From JASBTN01 sp965228805 (GTDB lineage Bacteria; Pseudomonadota; Alphaproteobacteria; Rhodobacterales; Rhodobacteraceae), in contig NZ_CBDDIE010000003.1 in NCBI RefSeq assembly GCF_965228805.1, positions 2,232,001 to 2,296,000 of the forward strand: 64,000 nucleotides of DNA, in the 5' to 3' direction. The first letter of the stretch is position 1. Each line of letters starts with the position of its first letter. Below, in pieces: positions 18,122 through 26,228 of this stretch. Made by a program: the position numbers and the translations under genes. The notes beneath the pieces are model-generated. The model saw only the letters and a list, made by a program, of their open reading frames with translations, was not told the DNA's origin and searched no databases.

Positions 18122-18139
18122 CCTTTCGGAGACATGACG

Positions 18140-19570
18140 ATGAAAAAGAACCTCGTTGCCGGGGAATGGATCGGTGCGTCCGATGCGTCCGAAAACCGCA
18201 ACCCCGCCGACCTGTCCGATGTGATTGGCACCTATGCCCGCGCCGATGTGGACCAGGTCAATGCCGCCGTCGACGCCGCAGATGCGGCGCTGGACGGCTG
18301 GGCCATGGCCTCGCCGCAGGTGCGTTCGGACCTGCTGGAAGCGGTCGCGCAGCAGCTCTTTGCCCGCGCGGATGAGATCGGCACGCTTCTGGCCCGCGAA
18401 GAGGGCAAGACCCTGGCCGAGGCCAAGGGGGAAACCGTCCGCGCCGCGCAGATCTTCCGCTTCTTCGCCGGGGAAGCCATCCGCGTGACCGGCGATGCCG
18501 TCGCCTCGGTCCGCCCGGATGTCGCCGTCGAAGTCACCCGCGAGCCGGTCGGTGTGGTCGGTCTGATCACCCCCTGGAACTTCCCCATCGCCATCCCTGC
18601 GTGGAAGATCGCCCCGGCGCTGGCCTATGGCAACACCGTGGTGTTCAAACCCGCCGACCTGACCCCGGCCTCGGCCCATGCTCTGGCCGAGATCATCGAT
18701 GCCGCGGGCTGCCCCGCGGGCGTGTTCAACTTGGTGATGGGCCGTGGCTCGGTTGTCGGCGACGCCATCGTCAACCACCCGAAGGTCGATGCGATTTCCT
18801 TCACCGGGTCGGTGCCCGTGGGTCAGAACCTGGCTGCCCAAGCCGCGCGCGGGATGAAGAAGATCCAGCTGGAGATGGGCGGCAAGAACCCCATGGTCGT
18901 GCTGGACGATGCCGATCTGGATGTGGCTGTTCCCGCTGTTCTGAACGGCGCCTTCTTCTCGACCGGTCAACGCTGCACCGCGTCGTCGCGTATCGTGGTC
19001 GAGGCGGGCATTCACGACGCTTTCGTCGAACGCCTGACCACCGAAATGCAGGCGCTGACCATTGGCAACCCACTGGACACCACCACCCAAGTGGGTCCGG
19101 TCGTGTCGGAGAAGCAGTTGGCGAACAACCTGTCTTACGTCGACATTGCGGGCGAAGAGGGCGCCGAGGTCATCGGCGGCGAACGCCTGAACCGTGACAC
19201 CGAAGGTTTTTTCCAGGCTCCGGCCATGTTCGTGAATGCGACCAACGCTATGCGCTCGTCGCGCGAAGAGATATTTGGCCCTTGCGCGTCGATCATCAAG
19301 GTTGCGGACTATGAAGAGGCGCTGGCGGTGGCGAATGACACCGAGTTCGGCCTGTCCTCGGGCATCTGCACATCCAGCCTGAAACACGCGCGTGCCTTCA
19401 AGCGTCGGTCGAAGGCGGGCATGGTCATGGTGAACCTGCCGACGGCGGGCGTGGACTACCACGTGCCGTTTGGCGGGCGCAAAGGCTCCAGCCACGGCTC
19501 GCGTGAGCAGGGGCGCTACGCCGCCGAGTTCTACACGGTGGTCAAGACCGCCTACGAATTCGCTGGCTAA
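18140..19570 (+). CDS. Aldehyde dehydrogenase, 2-oxoglutarate-semialdehyde/glutarate-semialdehyde dehydrogenase-like
   Basis: 476 residues from the ATG at 18140, preferred over the ATG at 18134 because GGAG (18128-18131) is then 8 nt away instead of 2. Catalytic Glu is in LEMGGKNPMVVLDDADLD and catalytic Cys in FFSTGQRCTASSR. The C-terminal AGVDYHVPFGGRKGSSHGSREQG resembles 2,5-dioxovalerate (alpha-ketoglutarate semialdehyde) dehydrogenases rather than typical GabD. In this block it may oxidise glutarate semialdehyde to glutarate; sequence alone does not settle the substrate. Confidence 0.9.
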   Translation: MKKNLVAGEWIGASDASENRNPADLSDVIGTYARADVDQVNAAVDAADAALDGWAMASPQVRSDLLEAVAQQLFARADEIGTLLAREEGKTLAEAKGETVRAAQIFRFFAGEAIRVTGDAVASVRPDVAVEVTREPVGVVGLITPWNFPIAIPAWKIAPALAYGNTVVFKPADLTPASAHALAEIIDAAGCPAGVFNLVMGRGSVVGDAIVNHPKVDAISFTGSVPVGQNLAAQAARGMKKIQLEMGGKNPMVVLDDADLDVAVPAVLNGAFFSTGQRCTASSRIVVEAGIHDAFVERLTTEMQALTIGNPLDTTTQVGPVVSEKQLANNLSYVDIAGEEGAEVIGGERLNRDTEGFFQAPAMFVNATNAMRSSREEIFGPCASIIKVADYEEALAVANDTEFGLSSGICTSSLKHARAFKRRSKAGMVMVNLPTAGVDYHVPFGGRKGSSHGSREQGRYAAEFYTVVKTAYEFAG

Positions 19571-19576
19571 GGCGAC

Positions 19577-20038
19577 CTACAACGGCAGGGGGCGGTTCTC
19601 GGCAATCGCCTCCATTGCGAAGTAGCTGGTGACACTGTCCAGCTCGACCCCCTCGATCAGCCGCTGATAGACCCGGTCATAGCTGGCCATGTCCTGGGTC
19701 ACGACCTTCAGCTGATAGTCGTAGTCGCCGCCAATGCGGTGAAAATCCACCACCTCGGGAATGGTCAATACGTGGCGACGGAAGGTGGCCAGCCACTCGG
19801 CCGAGTGGTGCCGGGTGCGCAGCATCACGAACACCACCAGGTCCAGCCCCAGGGCTTGGCGGTTGATACGGGCGCGCGATCCGTCCAGTACGCCCTTGGC
19901 TGTCAGCGCCTGCAATCGTCGCCAGCAGGCGTTCTGTGACATGCCCACGCGCTCCGCCAATTCGCGCTGCGACAGGGAGGCGTCCTTTTGCAGCTCCGCC
20001 AAGAGGGCACGATCAATTTGGTCTACATTTAAGTTCAT
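19577..20038 (-). CDS. Lrp/AsnC-family transcriptional regulator
   Basis: 153 residues from the ATG at 20038, which places NVDQIDRALLAELQKDASLSQRELAERVG at the normal N-terminal position; the longer open frame is antisense to the neighbouring gene. A helix-turn-helix (about residues 5-55) is followed by a RAM effector domain (about 68-145, with VDFHRIGGDYDYQLKVV). It ends 6 bp from the convergent aldehyde dehydrogenase gene and is divergent from the class V aminotransferase gene, its likely target. Confidence 0.93.
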   Translation of the reverse strand: MNLNVDQIDRALLAELQKDASLSQRELAERVGMSQNACWRRLQALTAKGVLDGSRARINRQALGLDLVVFVMLRTRHHSAEWLATFRRHVLTIPEVVDFHRIGGDYDYQLKVVTQDMASYDRVYQRLIEGVELDSVTSYFAMEAIAENRPLPL

Positions 20039-20140
20039 AACGCGATCATATGACCCAAACAACGTGTTAACAACGCAGAAATAGGTAACGATTTCCCATC
20101 CGCTGCGGGTCATCCTGTATGAAACACAGGAGTCCCCGCC

Positions 20141-21556
20141 ATGAGCCTTGCCGCCTTTCGCACACGTATCACCACCACTCACGCCGTGCGCGATCTGTCC
20201 GCAGGGCTCATTGGCGAGGGGCGCTTGATCCCGGGTCCCGAGGGGGATGTGCCGCTGATCTACGCCGACAACGTCGCCTCCGGCCGCGCCCTGACACAGG
20301 TCGAGGATTTCATCCGCGACGAGGTGCTGCCCTTCTATGCCAACACCCACACCGATGCCTCTTTCTGCGGCGCCCATACCACGGCGCTGCGGGAAGCTGC
20401 CCGGGCCGAGATCGCGCGTATCACCAAGGCAGGTGACGCGCATGAGGTGATCTTTACCGGCTCCGGTGCCACCGCCGGGCTGAACAGGTTGGTGCATCTT
20501 CTGGGCGTGAACCGTGCCGAACGGCCGGTGGTTTTCATCGGGCCGTATGAACACCACTCAAACATCCTGCCCTGGCGCGAAAGCCGGGCGGAGGTGGTGG
20601 AGATCCCCGAGGCCCCCGAAGGTGGTCCCGACCTGGAGGCGCTGGCCCGGGCGCTGCATGAACACGGCCAGGCTGATCTGAAGATCGGCGCTTTCTCGGC
20701 GGCGTCGAACGTGACCGGCATCATCACCGATCCGGATCCGGTGATCGACCTCCTGCGTGCGCATGGCGCGCTGGCGGTCTGGGACTATGCGGGCGCCGGT
20801 CCCTACCTGAACATCGACGCGACGCGCATGGATGCCATCGCTGTCAGCCCACACAAGTTCCCGGGCGGGCCGGGCGCTTCGGGTGTGTTGATTCTGCGCA
20901 AGGAAGCTGTGCGGGCACGCTGCCCCTCCTGGCCAGGCGGTGGTACGGTCAGCTTCGTCTCGCCTTGGCGGCATGACTATGTCGATGACCTGGCCGCACG
21001 CGAGGAAGCGGGCACGCCCAACATTGTTGGTGACATCCGCGCGGGGCTTGCTTTCCTGGTCAAGGAGGCAGTGGGTGAGGACACCATCGCGGCCCGTGAG
21101 GCGCAGTTCCGCGCCATGGCCGAAGCCGCCTGGGGCGCCAACCCGCAGATCACAATCCTAGGCGCGGACAAGCCGCACCGCCTGCCAATCTTCTCGCTGA
21201 TCATTCGCGACGGGGCAGGGGAGGTGGTCTCTCCCCAGCTGTTCACCCGCATGCTGTCGGACCTATATGGCATCCAGGCGCGTGGGGGCTGTGCCTGTGC
21301 GGGGCCGTATGGGCACCGGCTGCTGGGCATTGAACAGGCGCAGTCCCAGGCGATCCACGATGCGCTGGCGGCTGGCGACATGGTCGAGAAACCGGGCTGG
21401 ACGCGGCTGAACTTTACCTATCTGGACGACACCGCAAAGGTGGCGCGCATATTGGATGCGATCACCGAGTTGACCGCGCAGATCGACCAGCACCGGCCCA
21501 AATACGCCTTTGACCCGGCCAGCGGCCAATGGTCGCGCCGCGCCAAAGCGGCCTAA
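20141..21556 (+). CDS. Class V aminotransferase-fold PLP enzyme (cysteine desulfurase-like)
   Basis: 471 residues. PLP-fold motifs: ANTHTDASFCGAHTTALREAAR, FTGSGATAGLNRLVHLL and the Schiff-base lysine in AVSPHKFPGGPGASGVLI (about residue 245). A cysteine-containing GGCACAGPYGHRLL lies where SufS/IscS enzymes carry their catalytic cysteine loop, but no Suf or Isc genes are near. AGGAG precedes the ATG. The divergent Lrp gene suggests amino-acid-responsive control. Whether it is a desulfurase, lyase or aminotransferase cannot be decided from the sequence. Confidence 0.85.
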   Translation: MSLAAFRTRITTTHAVRDLSAGLIGEGRLIPGPEGDVPLIYADNVASGRALTQVEDFIRDEVLPFYANTHTDASFCGAHTTALREAARAEIARITKAGDAHEVIFTGSGATAGLNRLVHLLGVNRAERPVVFIGPYEHHSNILPWRESRAEVVEIPEAPEGGPDLEALARALHEHGQADLKIGAFSAASNVTGIITDPDPVIDLLRAHGALAVWDYAGAGPYLNIDATRMDAIAVSPHKFPGGPGASGVLILRKEAVRARCPSWPGGGTVSFVSPWRHDYVDDLAAREEAGTPNIVGDIRAGLAFLVKEAVGEDTIAAREAQFRAMAEAAWGANPQITILGADKPHRLPIFSLIIRDGAGEVVSPQLFTRMLSDLYGIQARGGCACAGPYGHRLLGIEQAQSQAIHDALAAGDMVEKPGWTRLNFTYLDDTAKVARILDAITELTAQIDQHRPKYAFDPASGQWSRRAKAA

Positions 21557-21651
21557 GCGCCACAGGGGGCCGCAATCTGCGCGTGCCCTCCTTTGCCCCT
21601 TTTCGCCACCCCGGCCCGGCGTTAAGAGAGGCGCAATCAAGGAGCCGGGAC

Positions 21652-22737
21652 ATGAGCGATATCAAGCCGCAGCCAGGAATTCTGGAGATCGCGCCTTACG
21701 TGGGCGGGGCCTCGAAGATCGAGGGCGTGACTGACGTGGTGAAACTCAGCTCGAACGAAAACCCGTTCGGGCCCAGCGAAAAGGCGACGGAAGCCTTCCG
21801 TCGCGCCAGCCACGACCTGCATCGCTACCCCAACACGCATCACACGCCCCTGCGTACAGCCATCGCCGAACAGCACGACCTGGACGTGACCCGCATCATC
21901 TGCGGCGTCGGTTCGGACGAGATCATTGCCTTCCTCTGCCAGGCCTATGCGGGCGTGGGGGACGAGGTGATCTACACCGAACACGGCTTCTCCATGTACA
22001 AGATCTCGGCGCTGGCCGCAGGCGCCACGCCGGTCAAGGTCGGCGAGTCCGACCGCGTGGTCGACGTGGATAAGATCCTGGCGGGCTGCACCCCGCGCAC
22101 GCGCCTGGTGTTCATTGCCAACCCGGGTAATCCGACCGGCACGATGGTCAAGCCTGCCGAGTTGAAACGCTTGGCCGAAAGCCTGCCCGAAAAAGTGCTC
22201 CTGGTGCTGGACGGCGCCTATGCCGAGTTCGCCGATGGGTTCGACGGCGGCGCCTCGCTGGTGGACAGCCGCGACAACGTGGTGATGACGCGCACCTTCT
22301 CCAAGGCCTATGGTCTGGGCGGGTTGCGCGTCGGCTGGGGCTATGGCCCGGCCGAGGTGATCGACGTGCTAAACCGCATCCGCGGGCCGTTCAACCTGTC
22401 CGAGCCGCAGCTGGCCACCGCCGAAGCCGCGCTGCGCGACCGTGACCACGTGGACCGCTGCGTGCGGGAAAACGACCGCCTGCGCGCCTGGCTGCGCGAG
22501 GCGCTGATCGGCCATGGGTTGGAGGTGGATGAAAGCCACGCCAACTTCCTGCTGGTGCGCTTTGCCGACGAGGCAGAGGCCGTCGCCTGCGATGAAGCGC
22601 TGAAAGCCGACGGGCTGATTGTGCGCCGCGTGGGTGGCTATGGCTTCCCCGAGGCGCTACGCATTACGGTCGGTGACGAACCGGCCTGCCGCCGCGTGGC
22701 CCATGTGATCGGACGGTTCAAGGGGACGGTGGAATGA
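21652..22737 (+). CDS. hisC: Histidinol-phosphate/aromatic aminotransferase
   Basis: 361 residues from the ATG at 21652 (AAGGAG at 21639-21644). Class I/II fold: VVKLSSNENPFGPSEKA, NPGNPTGTMV and the PLP lysine in TRTFSKAYGLGGLRVGWGYG. HisC converts imidazole-acetol phosphate to histidinol phosphate. In several alphaproteobacteria the copy adjacent to the tyrosine-pathway dehydrogenase also transaminates aromatic precursors. The stop overlaps the next start (ATGA). Confidence 0.92.
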   Translation: MSDIKPQPGILEIAPYVGGASKIEGVTDVVKLSSNENPFGPSEKATEAFRRASHDLHRYPNTHHTPLRTAIAEQHDLDVTRIICGVGSDEIIAFLCQAYAGVGDEVIYTEHGFSMYKISALAAGATPVKVGESDRVVDVDKILAGCTPRTRLVFIANPGNPTGTMVKPAELKRLAESLPEKVLLVLDGAYAEFADGFDGGASLVDSRDNVVMTRTFSKAYGLGGLRVGWGYGPAEVIDVLNRIRGPFNLSEPQLATAEAALRDRDHVDRCVRENDRLRAWLREALIGHGLEVDESHANFLLVRFADEAEAVACDEALKADGLIVRRVGGYGFPEALRITVGDEPACRRVAHVIGRFKGTVE

Positions 22738-23654
22738 GCGTGATCTATCAACGTGTTGCCCTGATCGGGCTGGGCCTGATCGCCGGTTCCATGGCCCATG
22801 CGATGCGTCGCGGTGGTCTGGTCGGCGAGATCGTCGGCACCTCCCGATCCGCCGAGACCCGCAATGTGGCCGCCCAGATCAACCTGGTCGACCGCGTCAC
22901 CGAAACCGCCGCCGAGGCGGTTAAGGACGCTGACCTGATCGTGCTCGCGGTGCCCGTGGGCGCCATGGGCGCCGTTGCCGCCGAGATCGGGCCGCATCTG
23001 AAACCGGGCGCGACCGTCACCGACGTGGGCTCGGTCAAGAAAGCCGTGATCGAGGCCGTGCAGCCGCACATCCCCGAGGGCGTGCATTTCATCCCCGGCC
23101 ACCCACTGGCAGGCACCGAACACAGCGGCCCGACCTCGGGTTTTGCCGAGCTTTTCGACAACCGCTGGTGCCTGATCGTGCCGGTCGAGGGCACGGACGA
23201 GACCGCGACCGAGCGGCTGGGGGACCTGTGGAAGGGCATGGGCTCACATGTCGACGTGATGGATGCCGATCACCACGACTTGGTGCTCGCCGTGACCAGC
23301 CATACGCCGCACCTCATCGCCTATACGATGGTCGGCGTGGCCGACGACCTGCGCCGGGTGACTGACAGCGAGGTCATCAAGTATTCGGCTGCCGGTTTCC
23401 GCGACTTTACCCGCATCGCCGCCTCGGACCCGACCATGTGGCGCGACGTCTTCCTGACCAACAAGGAAGCCACGCTGGAAATCCTTGGCCGCTTCACCGA
23501 GGAGCTTTTCGCCCTGCAACGTGCGATCCGCACTGGCAATGGTGAGCTGCTTCACGATTATTTCACCCATACGCGTGCGATCCGTCGTGGTATCATCGAG
23601 GCGGGGCAGGACACCGACGCCCCGGATTTCGGGCGCGGAGGGACGCAGAAGTGA
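22734..23654 (+). CDS. tyrC: Prephenate/arogenate dehydrogenase family protein
   Basis: 306 residues. NAD(P)-binding Rossmann motif GLGLIAGSMAHAM near the N-terminus, DVGSVKKAV, and the substrate-site HPLAGTEHSGPTSGFAELF, followed by an all-helical dimerisation domain. It performs oxidative decarboxylation of prephenate or arogenate in tyrosine synthesis. It overlaps hisC by 4 bp and the next gene by 4 bp, indicating translational coupling. Confidence 0.92.
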   Translation: MSVIYQRVALIGLGLIAGSMAHAMRRGGLVGEIVGTSRSAETRNVAAQINLVDRVTETAAEAVKDADLIVLAVPVGAMGAVAAEIGPHLKPGATVTDVGSVKKAVIEAVQPHIPEGVHFIPGHPLAGTEHSGPTSGFAELFDNRWCLIVPVEGTDETATERLGDLWKGMGSHVDVMDADHHDLVLAVTSHTPHLIAYTMVGVADDLRRVTDSEVIKYSAAGFRDFTRIAASDPTMWRDVFLTNKEATLEILGRFTEELFALQRAIRTGNGELLHDYFTHTRAIRRGIIEAGQDTDAPDFGRGGTQK

Positions 23655-24553
23655 AATCGCTGGCAGCTCTGGTTGTAACGCTGACCTTCTCGCTGGTGGG
23701 GCAGGCCGTGGCCTATGCGCCCGCGACGTCACCGCGTCCGATCAAGCGGCCCGGAACGGAAACCGTCGCCCCGCCCATTGTCGGCTCGGTCGCGACGGCC
23801 ACTGCCGAGGCCCCGCGCCGCTCGCCGCGCCCGCAGCGCAGACCTGGCAGCCGAGTGGTTACGACTGCGGCCATCGAGACCGCCGTCACGCAGGCAACTG
23901 GGCCCGTCACCGAGGCTGCAGTTAGCCGGTCCCCGCGTCCGAAACGGCGCCCGGCGGTCCGCACCGCCACCGTTGCCACGCCAGCCCCGACACCGGTGAG
24001 CGAGACGCGCACCCGCCGCCAATCCCGCCGCGGCTCAGTCTGCGGCGTGCGGGAAATCCGCGGCCAGAAGATCGACCCGATCCCCGGACGGTTGCCCGGT
24101 TGCGGCATCTCGGACGCCGTGCGCGTGACCGAGATTGCAGGGGTAACGCTCAGCCAGGCATCGGTCATGGATTGCGACACGGCCAAGGCGCTGAACCGCT
24201 GGGTCGAGACCGGCGTGAAACCGGCGGTCGGACGTCTGGGCGGTGGACTTTCCAGCCTGCGCGTCGCCGCGCATTATTCCTGCCGCACCCGCAACAACCA
24301 GCCGGGTGCGAAGATCAGCGAACATGGCAAGGGCCATGCCATCGACATCTCGGGTTTCGTGTTGAAGAACGGGGTCACGATCTCGGTACTGAACGGTTGG
24401 CGTGATCCGGTGCAGGGCAAGGTTCTGAAGGCCGCTCACGCTGCCGCCTGCGGGCCCTTCGGCACGGTGCTGGGCCCGAACGCGGACCGGTATCACCAGG
24501 ATCACCTGCACATGGACACCGCCCGCCATCGCGGCGGGTCCTACTGCCGCTGA
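23651..24553 (+). CDS. Extensin-family (extensin-like C-terminal domain) secreted protein
   Basis: 300 residues from a GTG that overlaps the tyrC stop (GTGA). A signal peptide (about residues 1-22) leads into a basic, proline-rich linker with three copies of an [TR]SPRP-x-x-RP motif (about residues 26, 56 and 97). The C-terminal extensin-like domain (about 130-300) has CGVREI, SCRTRNNQPGAKISEHGKGHAIDISGF and YHQDHLHMD, resembling M15-type metal sites. A role at the cell wall is likely but the activity is not established. Confidence 0.88.
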   Translation: MKSLAALVVTLTFSLVGQAVAYAPATSPRPIKRPGTETVAPPIVGSVATATAEAPRRSPRPQRRPGSRVVTTAAIETAVTQATGPVTEAAVSRSPRPKRRPAVRTATVATPAPTPVSETRTRRQSRRGSVCGVREIRGQKIDPIPGRLPGCGISDAVRVTEIAGVTLSQASVMDCDTAKALNRWVETGVKPAVGRLGGGLSSLRVAAHYSCRTRNNQPGAKISEHGKGHAIDISGFVLKNGVTISVLNGWRDPVQGKVLKAAHAAACGPFGTVLGPNADRYHQDHLHMDTARHRGGSYCR

Positions 24554-24556
24554 GCC

Positions 24557-25558
24557 CTAGCGGATGACGAAACGCGGGGCCTGGCCCAGCGGGACGGGGC
24601 CGAACCAAACCCGGCCCCGGTCGAATTTCAACGGCGTATCGAGCGTTTCGGGGTCGCCCGACAGCCCGGCCAGGAACTCCAGTGCCGAGGTGATCGTGCC
24701 TTCGAACTCCGGCGCCATCACGCCCGCGCCCACCGCGATCTTCACCATGTCGCGCCAGTTCTTGGCCTTCACGGTGATCTCTCCGGTTGCCAAACCAACG
24801 CTGTCCACCTGCAGCTCACCTGCCATCCACAGGTCCAGCTCGCCCCATTGCGCCTTGAGGATGTCCAGCTGAATGCGCTTGGGCTGAGGCCGTGCGCGTT
24901 CGACGGCGAAGCGGTCCCAGGGCGCGTCGAATTCCACCGTGGCACGGATTTCCAGCCCGTCGAACACCTCCGGCAGCAGCACTCCGCGTGAGACCATCTG
25001 CACCAGGCCCGAGGCCGGTTTCACGCCCCGCGCCTCAAGGCTGAGGTCATAGGAATTCACCACCGTGGGCGTGCGGCGCACCGCCAGCTGCGCATGTTCC
25101 ATCGACGCGGTCCAGCCCAGGGTCGAGGCCAACTCGACCCGTTCCGCCACGACTGATGATCGGTCCAGCCCCAGTGCCGTTGTCGGCTCCAACACCAGCG
25201 ATCCACGCATGTCCGCCGCGGTGATGTCGATCCGCTCGAAAGGCGTGGCCAGCACTTGCTTGTCTGGCCAGACCGCGATCACGTGATGCGGCCGATAGGA
25301 CAGGGAAAGGATCTGGAACCAGGGTGCCGACCAGGCGACACCAGTGCGCGGGTCGGCCAACTCCAGGTTCGTCACGGTGGTGTCGAACCGGTTCGGAAAG
25401 CCGCGTGTGTTCAGCGTCTCGTACTCGGCGACCCACCCGTCAGTCTGCCGATCCCCGATCCAGGCCACCAGCGCTCGTTCCATCGCCGAGGAGCCAACAA
25501 ACCAATACCCGCCCCAGATACCACCCAACAGAAGGGCCACTGCCAGAATTTTGCGCAT
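24557..25558 (-). CDS. DUF2125 domain-containing protein
   Basis: 333 residues with an N-terminal hydrophobic segment (residues about 4-24) that is an uncleaved anchor or signal peptide. The body is a beta-rich DUF2125 domain including TRGFPNRFDTTVTNLELADPRTG and LDTPLKFDRGRVWFGPVPLG. The family is widespread in alphaproteobacteria and has no assigned function; it is presumably periplasmic. It is convergent with the extensin gene, with stops 3 bp apart, and divergent from the ChaC gene. Confidence 0.85.
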   Translation of the reverse strand: MRKILAVALLLGGIWGGYWFVGSSAMERALVAWIGDRQTDGWVAEYETLNTRGFPNRFDTTVTNLELADPRTGVAWSAPWFQILSLSYRPHHVIAVWPDKQVLATPFERIDITAADMRGSLVLEPTTALGLDRSSVVAERVELASTLGWTASMEHAQLAVRRTPTVVNSYDLSLEARGVKPASGLVQMVSRGVLLPEVFDGLEIRATVEFDAPWDRFAVERARPQPKRIQLDILKAQWGELDLWMAGELQVDSVGLATGEITVKAKNWRDMVKIAVGAGVMAPEFEGTITSALEFLAGLSGDPETLDTPLKFDRGRVWFGPVPLGQAPRFVIR

Positions 25559-25621
25559 TTCGCCTCTTTCCCTTCGATCTCAACCCGTGTTTATAGACCC
25601 CGCGCAACAAGGACCAGACGG

Positions 25622-26158
25622 ATGAGCAAATCGGAACTGTGGGTGTTCGGCTATGGATCGCTGATGTGGCACCCGGGCTTTACCCATGTGGAAAAACTGA
25701 CCGCCACCCTGCCGGGCTACTGGCGCAGCTTCTGCATGCGCTCGATCCACCATCGCGGGACCGAGGATCACCCGGGCCTGGTGCTTGCGCTGGACGAACA
25801 CGGCGGCGCCGAATGTGACGGGCTGGCCTTTCGCGTCTGCCCGGAAAGCCATGACAAGACCATGGCGGCCCTGCGCGAACGCGAGCTGATTTCCTCGGCC
25901 TATCTGGAGCGCGAGTTGGAAATTCTTTTGCACGACGGGCGCCGGGTGCAGGCGGTGACCTATGTGATCGACCCCGACCACGTGCAATATTGCTCGCTCG
26001 GGCTTGAAGAACAGGCGCAGATCATCTCGACCGCCGTCGGCGGGCGCGGGCCGAACACCGAATACCTCTACAACACCGCCGACCACCTGGAAGAGCTGGG
26101 TATCGAAGACGCCGACCTGACCTGGCTGGCGGGCCGTGTGCGCGAACTGACCGCATAA
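25622..26158 (+). CDS. Gamma-glutamylcyclotransferase (ChaC-like)
   Basis: 178 residues from the ATG at 25622. The ChaC signature LWVFGYGSLMWHPGF (residues 6-20) binds the gamma-glutamyl group, and the catalytic glutamate is likely in RERELISSAYLEREL. Members degrade glutathione to 5-oxoproline and Cys-Gly. The upstream in-frame extension is antisense to the DUF2125 gene and was excluded. Confidence 0.9.
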   Translation: MSKSELWVFGYGSLMWHPGFTHVEKLTATLPGYWRSFCMRSIHHRGTEDHPGLVLALDEHGGAECDGLAFRVCPESHDKTMAALRERELISSAYLERELEILLHDGRRVQAVTYVIDPDHVQYCSLGLEEQAQIISTAVGGRGPNTEYLYNTADHLEELGIEDADLTWLAGRVRELTA

Positions 26159-26228
26159 TCGCCGCTTGGCAGCGGCGCGCGCCCGGCCTATCCTTCGCGA
26201 CAACGATAACGTCGACAGGGGGTCCGGG

